Below are positions 44,216 to 56,515 of a stretch of 64,000 nt of DNA, piece by piece. A program made the position numbers and the translations under genes. Location: positions 24,140,000 through 24,203,999 of the forward strand of contig CM065710.1 of NCBI GenBank assembly GCA_017654935.2. Reading direction: 5' to 3'. The DNA is from Phymorhynchus buccinoides (taxonomy: Eukaryota > Mollusca > Gastropoda > Neogastropoda > Raphitomidae). The notes under the pieces were generated by a model that saw only the letters and a list, made by a program, of their open reading frames with translations, had not been told where the DNA came from and searched no databases. The stretch's first letter is position 1, and each line of letters starts with the position of its first letter.

Positions 44216-44268
44216 ACGCACGCACGCACGCACGACGCCACACACACACACACCACACACACACACAC

Positions 44269-44310
<42 letters not shown>
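44216..44310. repeat. (CA)n microsatellite
   Basis: CGCA units followed by CA with ACGA and ACCA interruptions. Confidence 0.9.
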
Positions 44311-44314
<4 letters not shown>

Positions 44315-45098
44315 GGCTTGGAGGTACTGATCAATTACGGGTGGGTGGGCAGGAAACACAATGTTGGAACATATAGGCTCCCGAGACAATAGCTCCCCAG
44401 GAAAAGGTCCGGTTGAAGTGGCCACACATTGACAGGGTATTGACACCGTTGTCAGGGCAACACAGGAATCTGGACCAATGTCTCAAAGTCCAGCTGGCTT
44501 GTACGTTCTTGTAGATGGGGGATTGGTTAAACAAACTGTGTGATTGAGAGCAACAGGGAGAGAGAGAGTAAGGGGGGGGGGGGGTAAACTACTAAAACTA
44601 ATGTAAAATACTAAAGCTAATCAACAGACAATGTTGTTTTGTTTAGTTTTTTCATCTGTCCGATGATAGGGCAGGCGTGTGCGGTCTGGTGCATCTCTTG
44701 GGTCCCAATCAGCACCTTCGGGTGTTTCGTTTTCAACTAACACACTTAATGTTTGTTTTTGTCATGTCCGTTGTAACTAAGCCTCAGGGGCAGTAACATA
44801 CAGTAAGTCGTGTAATTGAAGAGGGTGGTAAATCCACATTTAGCTTCACCCACACATTGTCTTAAGGACTGCCATGGATAAATTACCCAACTAATCAGTA
44901 TAGAAAGGAGGTAGATTTTCAATCAGTAAAAAAGACGTCTCTATTTTCTAATCAACATAAGTGCTACCCAAATGACTGGTATTGACATGGGCATGTATTT
45001 ACAACTGTCTTGATTTTCTAATTAACATAAGAGCTTCCTAGTGAATGGTGTTGAAATGGGCAGTAATTACAACAGTCTACATTTTCAAACGAACCCCT
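44311..45098. other. Unannotated DNA
   Basis: No gene. 44940-45080 is a diverged tandem duplication of about 71 bp (TTTTCTAATCAACATAAG and TTTTCTAATTAACATAAG). Confidence 0.5.
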
Positions 45099-45255
45099 TC
45101 AAGACATCACTGCCTTGGACAAACACCATGACTGGCCCGGGGCTGCCATCACACAAACAGAAATAAAAATACAGAAAGCGCAAACATAACACCAAAACAA
45201 ACTCAGCACTCTCAATGATTTAGTTTTGACAACATGACTGGTTGATCCAACGACA

Positions 45256-45501
45256 TCAAATAATTGTCGTTTCAAAATCGTGGTTATGTACATCATAACC
45301 GGAATCTTTAGTCTCCATATTACTATCACTGTTACTGAAAACATATTGGGGTATTGTCTGACGCTCATGTAGAGCTGAGTTGTTGACAGTTCCAACATTA
45401 ACAAATGAAATATATGTGCCAAACATAAGTGACACGAAAGTTGGAAGAATGATGAAGAGAAGTAACTCAAAAAACGGTGTTTGCATTGAACAACAACACA
45501 C
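45256..45501 (-). CDS. Possible last exon with membrane segment and cytoplasmic tail
   Basis: A minus-strand frame encodes a strongly hydrophobic segment (FELLLFIILPTFVSLMFGTY) followed by a polar tail rich in Asn, Ser, Asp and His with YVFSNSDSN and KDSGYDVHNHDF, ending ETTII. This looks like the end of a single-pass receptor, with the transmembrane helix first and the tail after it. The ATG-proximal part is not convincing, so an intron acceptor probably lies near 45440-45480. No family is recognised. Chance cannot be excluded. Confidence 0.35.
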   Translation of the reverse strand: MCCCSMQTPFFELLLFIILPTFVSLMFGTYISFVNVGTVNNSALHERQTIPQYVFSNSDSNMETKDSGYDVHNHDFETTII

Positions 45502-45671
45502 ACCAAAAAACAGAGTTAGACAATCGTTGTTCTGAGAATACTCACAATTAGGCCCAGATAAACGTTGCTTTGTTATTTCCTTGTGTACCTTGATTTTGTT
45601 TTGCTTTTTTTATGCAAATAGAATCATATTTGTTAACTATTCTGTTCCTATTGTTTTGTTCAAATGCATGA

Positions 45672-45975
45672 ATGTTTTTGTGTCCTAGAGTTGTTCCTTG
45701 TTGTATCATACCAGCCCGAATGTACTTTCTCTTGTTGAAATAATAATAATAAAGTAATTTGGGCTTTAACTTGACTATTGGGCCTGGAAACCTATGGGGC
45801 TGGAAATGTTGCTTGTTGTCCTTAGCTACTGTTTTTGTGTCCTGATGTTCCTTGTTGTATCATAAGACCAGTATGTACTTTCTCTTGTTGAAATAATAAT
45901 AATAAAGTAATTTGGGCTTTAACTTGACTATTGGGCCTGGAACCCTATGGGGCTGGAAATGTTGCTTGTTTTATT
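45672..45975. repeat. Tandem duplication, 153 bp
   Basis: Two copies of a unit with TACTTTCTCTTGTTGAAATA and AAAGTAATTTGGGCTTTAAC, period 153 bp. Each holds a short AAT run before AAAG. Confidence 0.9.
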
Positions 45976-45979
45976 ACAC

Positions 45980-46800
45980 CGCAACGTAAATGTGATAACA
46001 CTCCGTAGATCCTCACAGATGCAATACATAGAGCCAGAGTTAGGCTACCAAGGTATGTAAACTATAACCGATAAAAACAATTTTTTGAGGGGGTCGTTAA
46101 AAGAAAAGTTATTGAACAGACAGATGGAAGGACACCAAGACAGTCATACAAACAGACAGACAGAGCGAAGTTTTAACAAAATGTCTACGGTGTTTTCTCA
46201 GCTGAGGTCTCACGAAAAACGTGCGAAAGAAGGGAAACAGCTTACATGGATTGTAGATAATTACTTTGTTTTCTAAAATCAACAGTGACCACGCACGAGT
46301 GGAAGGCGACTCCCATCAGAAAGAAATAAAGAGGGCAACGTTTTTCTTCCTTTGCCCCTAATCTCTCTGTGACAATACAAGCTCGAATGTTTTCCTTTCA
46401 CAACTAGTTGAAAAGTCAGACTAGACCAGGGCGGGGGTGTTGACACTTCAACAAAAGCCACTGGACAACTACCCTCAGGGGTCGGGCAATCTTTTAACTT
46501 TACCAGGTGTGCGCTAATGGAAATAGGGGCTACTGATGTTTATAATTGTTCATGAAGACAAGTGTGGCTTCAGGCCATGCACGTGTCTATTTTGCTCTCA
46601 ATGGACAATGGTCACGAGGTGGCTGGAACAAATGTTGTCCAGCTGACTCGAGTTTCTTTGCCCTCAACAGACACAACAGGAAAGTTGGCGCCCATATCAA
46701 AGATCATTGCCCAGTGACTGAACGGTGTGTGGCCTGCAGCAGTCTGCAAACTGCCTGAGTCATCAATATAATGGACACGAGTTTTTGGCATGGTGAATAA
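45980..46800. other. Unannotated DNA
   Basis: No gene is recognised. The frame 46546-46758 (+) has normal-looking composition but no splice or family support. Confidence 0.45.
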
Positions 46801-46807
46801 GACTTAG

Positions 46808-47205
46808 ACCCCCCCCCCCCCCCCCCTCTACGTGGGGATACCAGGGGTGTGTCTTCCATACAAATAGTTCCCTTCCTCTAATCTCTATCTTTCTTTGAAT
46901 CTGCCTCCCCCCACCTTCTGGAAAATTGTGCTTGTAACTTCATCTAATTTGTATCTCTCTTTGCATCTGCCTTTTTCTTTTCTTGCTTTGTATCATCTGA
47001 TCTACCATATTTCCGACATTTTGGCCTATTCTCTTGCCTTTTTTCCAAAATAAAAATATTCCATAATAGTTTTCTTCTTTAATATCCTCCGAAATCGGAA
47101 TGTGTCGGCTGAATGCAGCGAGGACACCCAGTGAAAACTGGAAAACGGACACATACGTAATGTCATTGTGGCCTTATGGCCCTGTGCACGCAGCAGAAGA
47201 AGAGG
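46808..47205. mobile_element. Dispersed repeat E, copy 2
   Basis: C run, ACGTGGGGATACCAGGG, ACAAATAGTTCCC, GCCTATTCTCTTGCC, then TCCGAAATCGGAATGTGTCG and (AAG)-like end. It is more diverged than the copy at 43141 and shares the inverted end motif. Confidence 0.6.
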
Positions 47206-47412
47206 AAGGTCACTAGATATGAGTCCCCTTTCTCCTGATTGCTTTCAGTCTGTTGATACACTCTTTACACGTGTGATGCCATCTGTTCAGCTTAAACTGA
47301 AACACGGAGTCGACGTTGCAGGGAATCCTTTGAGTGACTAAACAGTTTCCCCAACAAGTGAGACTGTTGTCCTACCCCCGTGGGTGGTGTTTTCAAAGGC
47401 TTTGTTCTCAAG

Positions 47413-47429
47413 TAGTAGTAGTAGTAGTA

Positions 47430-47474
<45 letters not shown>

Positions 47475-47490
47475 GAGTAGTAGTAGTAGT
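47413..47490. repeat. (GTA)n microsatellite
   Basis: A trinucleotide run with few interruptions. Confidence 0.95.
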
Positions 47491-47660
47491 CACAGCAGTT
47501 GTTGTTGCTGATTGATATGTGTATTGCTTTTGTCTGCTGATGTTATTGGATTTTTGTTTCATGTTTTTATTCCATTTCAATTTTGTTTAAAGCGCCCTGT
47601 AGCCTACATAGTAGGATGGGCGCTATATAAATGTTCCTCATTATTATTATTATTTAAGAG
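47491..47660 (+). mobile_element. SINE-like repeat with (ATT)n tail
   Basis: Ends with AAAGCGCCCTGTAGCC, GGGCGCTATATAAATG and (ATT)n. The inverted match at 51065-51225 shares the block ATCAGCAGACAAGAACAATA on its strand. The same tail type is seen in the insertion at 10825. Confidence 0.7.
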
Positions 47661-47952
47661 GCTGGAAACGACAGCGTGTTGATATGAGGGATCCAAAGTC
47701 CTTAGGAAAGGCTTAGTCAATAGTCATTGTCGTTTTTCTTTGTTTATAAACCTCTGTTGGTGGGAGTAACTCAAGTGTTTGTTTGCCCCGAAGAAGATGA
47801 TGTGGGAACAATGCATAAACGAAAACCGAGAACAAGAAGTAAAGCTAAAGAGAGAAAACAGTTGTGAACGTTTCTACCAGACTCTTGGGGTTTATCTGTA
47901 TGTATTTGTGTGCAGGACGGATAGAAAAGACCAAACCTGAAGAGTCATCGTC
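47661..47952. other. Unannotated DNA
   Basis: Nothing recognised. Confidence 0.45.
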
Positions 47953-49520
47953 TGTAACGACCCTTACCTACATATTCACGACCTTCGCAAGTATAGTACA
48001 CGTGTTTGTAATCATATTAAACATTTGAATAGAGAGCATCAATCTCTTGTAACAACCATTGCGGACTATGTAACGACCGTTGCGCTCGTATTAAATACCT
48101 TCGCAAGTGTAGTACATGTTTTTGTAAGCCTTCCAAGCGTTTGAATAGAGATTCTCGCTCTTGAAACGACCGTTGTGAACTATGTAACTACCGTTACGCA
48201 CATATTAAATACCTTCGCAAGTATAGTACATGTCATTGTAAGCCTTCCAAGCGTTTGAATAGAGAGTTTCTCGCTCTTGTAACTACCGTTACGAACTATG
48301 TAACGACCGCTACGCACGTATTAAATACCTTGGCAAGTATAGTACATGTCTTTGTAAGCCTTCCAAGCGTTTGAATAGAGAGTTTCTCGTTCTTGTAATG
48401 ACCGTTACGAACTATGTAACGACAATTTCGCACGTATTAAATACCTTCACAAGCATAGTACATGTGTTTTTGAGCCTACCAAGCGTTTGAATAGAGATTC
48501 TCCCTCTTGTAACGGCCGTTACGAACTATGTAACGACCGTTACGCACGTATTAAATACCTTTGCAAGTATAGTACATGTTTTTGTATGCATTCCAATTGT
48601 TTAAATAGAGTGTGTCGCTCTCGTAACGACCGTTACGAACTATGTAACGACCGTTACGTATGTATCAAATACCTTCGCAAGTATGGTACATGTTTTTGTA
48701 AGCCTTTCAAGCGTTTGAAAAGAGAGTTTATCGCTCTTGTAACGACCGTTCCGAATTATGTAGCGACCGTTTCGCACGTATTAAATACCTTGGCAAGTAT
48801 AGTACATGTGTCTTTGTAAGCCTTCCAAGGGTTGAATGGAGAGTTTATCGCTCTTGTAGCGACCGTTATCAACTATGTAACGACCGTTACGCATGTATTA
48901 AATACCTTCACAACTGTAGTACATGTCTTTGTAAGCCTTCCAAGCGTTTGAATAGAGATTCTCGCTCTTGTAACGACCGTTACGAACTATGTAACCACCG
49001 TTACGCACGTATTAAATACCTTCGCAAGTATAGTACATGTTTTTGTAAGCCTTCCAAGCGTTTGAATGGAGAGTTTTCTTCCTCTTGTAACGACCGATAC
49101 GAACTATGTAACGACCGTTACGCACGTATTATATACCTTCGCAAGTATACTACATGTCTTTGTAAACCTTCCAAGCGTTTGAAATAGAGTTTTTCGCTCT
49201 TGTAACGACCGTTACGCACGTATTAAATACTTTGGCAAGTATAGTACACGTCTTTGTGAGCATTCCAAGCGTTTGAATAGAGAGTTTCTGGCTCTTGTAA
49301 CGACCGTTACGAACTATGTAACGACCGTTACGCACGTATTAAATACCCTCGCAAGTATAGTACATGTTTTTGTAAGCCTTCCAAGCGTTTGAATAGGAGA
49401 GTTTCTCGCTCTTGTAACGACCGTTACGAACTATGTAACGACAATTATCGCACGTATCAAATACCTTCGCAAGTATAGTACATGTGTTTGTGAGCTTTCC
49501 AAATCTTTATTTACTCTCTC
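47953..49520. repeat. 117-bp satellite, block 1
   Basis: About 14 head-to-tail units of 114-117 bp. Each unit has two GTAACGACCGTTACG segments 22 bp apart, each able to form a GTAAC/GTTAC hairpin. These are followed by CACGTATTAAATACCTTCGC, AAGTATAGTACATGT and CCTTCCAAGCGTTTGAATAG. One unit near 49200 has lost exactly one hairpin segment. The unit length of 117 equals 39 codons, so short frames repeat, but none spans the block. Confidence 0.95.
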
Positions 49521-50151
49521 GGAAACGATCAAACAAAAAACAAGGTGGAGACAATTACGAACTATGTAAAAACCCACATAATTATGTCCAACTGTCACTT
49601 AGCTCATATTGGCATTTTTACTTGCAGCTTCTTGCTTAATTTCATTTTTTGGCAATGTTATAGGTGTGTTACATGTCATTTATTAACACATTGTACATAA
49701 ATATATGTCAAAAATTTGTTTAAATTTGTTTTCATTCTTTTTTTTCTGTCTTGATCACTCATTGTTCACTAATTACTAAAAAGTAGCAGAGGTAATGAAA
49801 ACAAAGCATTATTGCACACAGTGACAAACCATTCTCCAAAACAATTCCATGTTAATTACATGACTGATTGTGTGAGTGTGCATGCAGTCAGTGAGTGTGT
49901 CAATGTGTTTGTGATTTCATGATACAGTATCTACTTTATCCAGGGTATGGATGGTAGGAAGTTGTGAATTGTGTCAATGCCATACATATAATACCATGAT
50001 GCCAGTCCACTTTTCAAAAACACCAATGAAATGAAGATCATGTTGGCATCACAAATCACCTACAAAATTATATTTTTTCTCCAAATGTTTATATGTAATC
50101 AAATACACATGGTCCTACATTTAGGCGTCCGCTTATTTTTTTTTTTTTCCC

Positions 50152-50190
<39 letters not shown>

Positions 50191-50366
50191 TTTTTTTAAA
50201 CTCATTCTTTGGGGTGATATGCTATTTAATTTGTATACAGGTTCATGTTTTATTTCATGTTTTTAATGTGTTTTTTATATGAGACTTTACTTTTAAGTAT
50301 AATTTGTATGCGCCCGCATTAGTAATTAGTGATGAGCCTACTGTGGGATACTGTGCTATATGTATT
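49521..50366. other. Unannotated AT-rich DNA
   Basis: No gene. A short (GT)n run lies at 50160-50187. Confidence 0.5.
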
Positions 50367-50428
50367 TTCATTATTATTATTATTATTTATTATTGTTATT
50401 ATTATTGTTATTATTATTATTATTACTA
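50367..50428. repeat. (ATT)n microsatellite
   Basis: An ATT run with GTT interruptions. Confidence 0.9.
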
Positions 50429-50768
50429 ATCACTTCTAATGACAAATCCCTTTACTGCATTTTGAAAAGCAATCCAGAAAGATTGCTGATTAGTTTCAAC
50501 AAAGCAGATAAACTCAAGTCAATCACTCAGAGTAGATACAGTGAATCCCCCCTTATAAAACCTCCCATTATAGAGAACCCCCCCACCCCCCCCCCCACCG
50601 CCCCACCCCGCCCCACTAACCACACAAGAGACTGAATGACTGAGAACACATAATGGCTGTCTTGCTGATAGTTGATAGTGTGTGGTATGTGTTTTCAGTC
50701 ATTCAGTATCCAGAAAAAGAAGATGAGCAAATAATATTATGTGTACAAGTCACTGTGTTTGATGCTTT

Positions 50769-50973
50769 ATGGGGATGTGCACATTGCATGCCTAAACGTC
50801 ATGCGCTCATCAGCAAAAGTAAAATAAAGTAAGAAATAAGCAGATGGAATAAATGCATATGTTTCCCCATGTATGCTTATCTCATCCGCTTAAGCTTAAT
50901 GTATTTCTTACATTCTTTTACTTATGTTCAGATATGCGCATGAGATTTCTGCATGTAATGTGCACATCCCCAA
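50769..50973. mobile_element. Fold-back MITE, about 205 bp
   Basis: The ends TGGGGATGTGCACATT and AATGTGCACATCCCCA are inverted. The arms of about 75 bp also share CATGCGC and GTAAGAAAT blocks. The spacer has AATGCATATG. No coding. Confidence 0.75.
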
Positions 50974-51064
50974 AGTCTAAAACAACAAAAAATACTATTC
51001 TCTTTCCCTAATTCCACTCTTTCAATTAAATCATTCACACAAATAAGAATCATAATTAGGGAAA

Positions 51065-51225
51065 ATGTATATAGCCGCCCATCGCTACTATGTAGGCCTA
51101 CAGGGCGGCTTTACACTAAATTGAAATGTGGAATTAAGAAAAGAAATAGTGAAACAACAAATCCAATAACATCAGCAGACAAGAACAATACACATATTAA
51201 TCAACAACAACTACTGTGACTGTCG
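51065..51225 (-). mobile_element. SINE-like repeat, inverted copy of 47491-47660
   Basis: Matches the reverse complement of 47491-47640: TATATAGCCGCCCATCG, ACATCAGCAGACAAGAACAA and CAACAACAACTAC. Confidence 0.7.
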
Positions 51226-52094
51226 GTTAACTCGAAACATATCGACTACTAGGGCCCCTAATACACGTACTGCAATTGTCACACTCCCAACCCAAACAGT
51301 TCACGCAAGCATTGAAATAACAACATAATATTTCCACAACATAACATTCACACACCGAGCACAAGCACACACACACCCCTACACACACACACACACCATG
51401 CATACAAACACCCGTATAGCTATAGGGCGCCTCACATGACGCATCACGAATATGCCACACGCGCCACACACACTCCCAAACATCGCGCACTGACGCACGC
51501 ATCGTCGACTACGCACCACCAGCCGCACACGCACACGCTGCACACATAGCACCACACTACCACCACTACCACAGGAACACACTAACACACGCACACACAC
51601 ACACAACCCCTACTGCCACAGTGGCTCTGATGTAGTGACTCTTCAAAAATAATGTCAAGCCCTAGGCTTCACCCCACTGTAGTTTACCAAAAGCCTGTTC
51701 ATCGTTCTGTTAGCATCGTCACATCATTTTATTATATGACCGATAATTCAATGCTATTGCTTCCCCTTAAAAAAAAAAAGTTATTTCTAGGTTATTTTCT
51801 TTCTATAGACGAGATGCACAAATTTAACGGCGTGGGGGATTTTATAGGCTTAGCCCCCTAGGCCTACATGTTTACTACCAAAGTAAGCATTTTGAGCCTC
51901 GCTATGACGTTGGTGTCAAAGGTAGGCTATACTTCCGCACAGTTTGTTTCGGGTCAGATTAAGGAACAAAACTCGTACGTGTTGCGGCCGAACGATGGAT
52001 TCGGGCGTAAAATGAACAGACCCTTAATTGACTGTCGCTCGTTCGCGAACACCCTGTTTCGTGCAGAATTGGCATTCGGGCAGCTAAGAGTGGC
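51226..52094. other. Unannotated DNA
   Basis: An imperfect CA-rich tract at 51360-51605. The rest is not recognised. Confidence 0.45.
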
Positions 52095-52835
52095 CATAAG
52101 CCTTCCAAGAATTTGATATAGAGCGTTTCTGCGCTCCTTATAGACAGATAGGACCGTTTACGTGCGCGAATTAAATACCGTGTGCAAGTATAGGACATGT
52201 GTGTGTAAGCCTTCCCTTCCGGCGTTTTGTGAAATGAGTTTGTCGCTCTCTTCGTACGACCGTTACGAACGATGTACTGACTCGTTACGTATGTATTAAA
52301 TACCTTCGCAAGTATAGTACATGTTTTCGTAAGCCTTTCAAGCGTTTGAATAGAGATTCTCGCTCTTGTAACGACCGTTACGAACTATGGGACGCGTTTT
52401 CTGTTAGTGCGCTCCCTTTCAAACAAGCGTTTCTGCAAGCTTAAGTAAGTTCTCGTGCCGTCCAAGCGTTGCATACAGAGTTTCTCGACTTGTTACGACC
52501 GTACGAACTATGTACGCCCGTTACGCACGATTAAATACTTTAGCAAGTATAGTACATGTCTTTGCGGGCGCAAAGCGTTTAATACAGATTACGGCTTTGT
52601 AACGACCGGTACCAAAAAGTAAGACAGTAGCAGTACTAAACCTTGCAAGATTGTAATGTCCTTCCAAGCGTCCATCGTATGCATACAGAGTTTTCGTCGC
52701 CTTTTGTACCCGCACTCCAGCTCACCTCACGTTACGAACTATGTAGTGACCGTTACGCACGTATTAAATACCTTCGCAATTATAGTACATGTCTTTGTAA
52801 GTCTTCCAAGCGTTTAAATACAGAGTTTCTGGCTC
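52095..52835. repeat. 117-bp satellite, block 2 (diverged)
   Basis: About six units of the same satellite as 47953-49520, with many substitutions, indels and missing hairpin segments. Recognisable blocks are CTTCCAAGCGTTT, AAGTATAGTACATGT and GACCGTTACGAAC. Confidence 0.85.
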
Positions 52836-53436
52836 TTTAGTCGCCATAAGGGGTGTGTCCTTTCGTCTTCTTTTCCCGTAGTTTTCTCCCCGTAGTGTCA
52901 TTTACCTTTACAGATTTTGTGGGAGTTGCAGTCTGTAGTTCCCGGCGGTGGTGCCACTATTGCGGGTATGTTCCTTCGCCGAGGTCGTATTCCTCTTGTC
53001 CATATCTTACGCCCATTGATAATCCCTTCGGGGCTCTTAGCTGTTCAATCTCACCCCAGTGCTCTCGTGGACTTATATGCGCGACATCGCCCTCCATCGT
53101 TTGGCTGCGGCCACGGGCTTTTCTCTCGTTCACATTCTGCTTGGGCGGTATGCTACTGAGTCCTTCTTTTTGCTAAACGGGGTCGGTACGTCAGTGTGTC
53201 TCTTCCTTTTGCCCGTTTCTACCTCATATACCTGATCAATTCTTTACACCGCATACTCCATGTATCGCCTTCAGGTGTCTGCCACGTCAGCTCTATTTCG
53301 ATTTTTGTAGAGAGCGCGACCCTCATACATTTTCATTGAGTGGACTGGGCGCTCCATTCGGTTTGACGCTTGCATAGTCCCCTCGGTCGACTTCGGGCCT
53401 TCGTCTTCGAGTATCGGATGGTCTTGAATAAGACAA
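52836..53436. other. Unannotated GC-balanced DNA
   Basis: Open frames on both strands overlap one another and no family is recognised. It runs into a gap. Confidence 0.4.
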
Positions 53437-53936
53437 NNNNNNNNNNNNNNNNNNNNNNNNNNNNNNNNNNNNNNNNNNNNNNNNNNNNNNNNNNNNNNNN
53501 NNNNNNNNNNNNNNNNNNNNNNNNNNNNNNNNNNNNNNNNNNNNNNNNNNNNNNNNNNNNNNNNNNNNNNNNNNNNNNNNNNNNNNNNNNNNNNNNNNNN
53601 NNNNNNNNNNNNNNNNNNNNNNNNNNNNNNNNNNNNNNNNNNNNNNNNNNNNNNNNNNNNNNNNNNNNNNNNNNNNNNNNNNNNNNNNNNNNNNNNNNNN
53701 NNNNNNNNNNNNNNNNNNNNNNNNNNNNNNNNNNNNNNNNNNNNNNNNNNNNNNNNNNNNNNNNNNNNNNNNNNNNNNNNNNNNNNNNNNNNNNNNNNNN
53801 NNNNNNNNNNNNNNNNNNNNNNNNNNNNNNNNNNNNNNNNNNNNNNNNNNNNNNNNNNNNNNNNNNNNNNNNNNNNNNNNNNNNNNNNNNNNNNNNNNNN
53901 NNNNNNNNNNNNNNNNNNNNNNNNNNNNNNNNNNNN
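53437..53936. other. Assembly gap (500 N)
   Basis: Exactly 500 N. Probably a placeholder of unknown true size. Confidence 0.98.
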
Positions 53937-54136
53937 CACACAACCCCCATTTCCTTCCCAATCCTCTACCGAATTCAATTACAGTAATTGAAAGTAGTAT
54001 GTGCAAAGGTCTGGGTAGAGGCCAAGTTGGATGATTAGACCAGCACGGGCCTTAATTTAACTGGACTATAACTCTGGTCCTGAGGCTCCGTCATCCGTCT
54101 CTCTCTTCCAGCTCTGCTCTCTCTCTCTCGTTCGTG

Positions 54137-54247
54137 TGTTGTGTGTGTGTGTGTGTGTGTGCGTGTGCGTGTGCGTGTGTGCGTGTGTGTGTGTGTGCAT
54201 GCGCGTGCGTGTGTGTAGCCTGCATGAGTGTGTGTGTGTGCCTGCAT

Positions 54248-54341
<94 letters not shown>

Positions 54342-54362
54342 GTGTGAATACGTGTGTGTGTG
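54137..54362. repeat. (GT)n microsatellite
   Basis: Long GT tract with GC and CATGAGT interruptions. Confidence 0.97.
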
Positions 54363-54669
54363 AATGTGTGATAATGGGGCGCAACGCAAAATTGGTTGTC
54401 CAAGTTCGTGGATTGCTTAATCCAGTCCTGTGTTGGTCTGTCGCTTCAGGTGGGTGTTGCACATTTTGAATGTTTCATCATTGTATGTAAGAGTTAACTT
54501 ATTTAAGTTAATGCGAAAGTGAACTGATGCACACACATCCCCTTTCCCACTGTTTGCCTTACACAATAGAGTACACCCAAGCCCAATTACACGAGTTTTT
54601 TAAAATTTTATTTTATCAATCAATCAATTTTATTTTGTTCTTTACAGTAACGATTGTTTTGCGGTCACG

Positions 54670-54772
<103 letters not shown>

Positions 54773-54902
54773 TAAACGACACAATAAAACGATAAAAATA
54801 TGAAAATAAAATCATCCCTATCTTTGAGTTTAGAAACAATCATCAACGCAATAATACAGATACAGAGATATTTTTTCTTCTTCTGCGTTCCCAGGCCATA
54901 TG

Positions 54903-55835
54903 GCCATAATCAAATCAAATCAAATCATCTTTATTATCTCATAACTGAGAAATTGCAGCCAGGTGCACATAAGAAAAACAGCAACAATAAACACATTTAT
55001 CAACAACAACAAAAACCACAACAACAATAAACACATTTATCAACAATTAAAGAATATAAACTAATAACTAATAACACTGCAATATTGTAGTTAACAAACT
55101 GGACGAATACGAATACAAATTCAATCCCAAGGAGATGGACAGGCTGCTCAGCAAAACAATCACTCGATGCAGTGCATTAAGAGTTCAACAGATGAATTGA
55201 TCTTGGTAAGAAAGTTTTCTGTGCTCTTATTTTCAGTTTTAGAGTTCTGTATCGACGGCCCGATGGTAATACTTCATAGTATTTTGCCAGAACATGACTG
55301 TTATCATTAAGAATTTTCCTGGCTTTCTTGACTACTTGTTTGTCATACAACTCTTGCATACCACTCTGCCTTGCACCCACAACTTTACTGCACACATTCA
55401 CCATATCACTCAACACACGCTTACTTTTTACACTCAAGCTTCCATACCAACAGATAAATGACACAGTAAGAACAGATTCAATGCAACATCGGTAGTAGGT
55501 TTGAAGAATATCTGAACAGACACCAATATTCCTTAGCCTCTGTAAACAAAAGATCCTGGACTGACTCTTCTTATGTATATGCTCAATGTGTTTATCAAAA
55601 GTAAGTTTCTTGTCTAAAACTGTGCCTAGGTATTTGTACTCATCAATTCTTTCAACCGTTTCACCATCAATTTCCAAATGTGGCACTGGCACTGGGTTTC
55701 TACGAAAATCTACAAGCAGTTCTTTTGTTTTAACAACATTTAAATCCAGATAATTATCTTTGCACCATGAACAAAACCTTTTGACTTCACTGAAGTACAC
55801 AGAATCAGAGTTTGACAAATAATGGGTAAAGTACG
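54903..55835 (-). mobile_element. Rex1-like LINE, 5-prime truncated
   Basis: Holds the C-terminal part of an RT and a 3-prime UTR of about 270 bp. It ends with AATAAAGATGATTTGATTTG, a short pentamer tail typical of this type of LINE, instead of an A tail. The 5-prime truncation is near 55835. Confidence 0.8.
55177..55835 (-). CDS. LINE reverse transcriptase C-terminal fragment (Rex1-like)
   Basis: About 213 residues, open without ATG. It starts after the catalytic FADD motif, which is lost. Blocks are FCSWCKDNYLDLNVVKTKE, LLVDFRRNPVPVP, EYKYLGTVLDKKLTF, HIEHIHKKSQSRIFCLQRLR, SFICWYGSLSVKSK, GARQSGMQELYDKQV and LPSGRRYRTLKLK, ending PRSIHLLNS. This order and the tail match Rex1-type elements as I know them. 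The frame has no internal stop, so the copy may be fairly young, but it cannot function alone. Confidence 0.82.
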
Positions 55836-56515
55836 TATGTGTCCGTTTTCATTTTTCATTTTACACGAATTAACACAAACAAGAATGCAAGAACACCAAT
55901 AACACATGAAGAAAATAAGCAAGGGAGCAAAAAATCTATCCGCATGCAAAATGTCATCCTCCTAGTCCTATGTGCCTCCATTCAAACGATATACTCATGG
56001 TAACATAGATAGTCAGCCACATAGGAACAAAATAGAAAATAATTAACCAGCTTTTATTGGTAAACAAACAAAACAATGTGTTGAAGATTTTGAAACAGTA
56101 TCCACTTTATGAATTAAAATAAGCTCCCTCTATGGCAGAGGACAATAAACGTAAAAACAGACACACACACACACAAAATTTACAAGAAAAACTGCCTGTA
56201 TTCACTCAAACAACTTAATATAATTAATAGTAATTTAAAAAAAAAAAAATTTCTTTAAACACACACACAAACATTCTCTCGCTCACACACACAGGACAGG
56301 ATGTAAAAAAGCTGTAACGCTTATTCCTTTTATCCTCAATAAAGATCATTTTGACTTGACTTGACTTGACACACACACACATACAGAGTGACACACGCAC
56401 ACACACACACACACAATCACAAGACACACACCCTGGTGAGCACTACCACTGACAAAAACAACAAAACAGAATAAATAGAAGAAAAAAAAATTCACAATAA
56501 AAACTTATCTTACAA
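55836..56515. other. Unannotated DNA with LINE-like tail
   Basis: No gene. 56336-56372 has AATAAAGATCATTTTGACTT followed by a pentamer run, which looks like the 3-prime tail of another plus-strand LINE or SINE whose body is unclear. Short CA tracts occur at 56160, 56263 and 56390. Confidence 0.5.

Noticed and set aside
47953..49520. CRISPR-like array
   Set aside because: Units are head-to-tail without unique spacers, in an animal genome. It is a satellite.
52853..53176. 107-codon plus-strand frame
   Set aside because: Overlaps another frame of similar length, with no recognisable pattern and no splice sites.
53271..54006. Frames of more than 200 codons on both strands
   Set aside because: Mostly N, with the remaining residues unrelated to any family.
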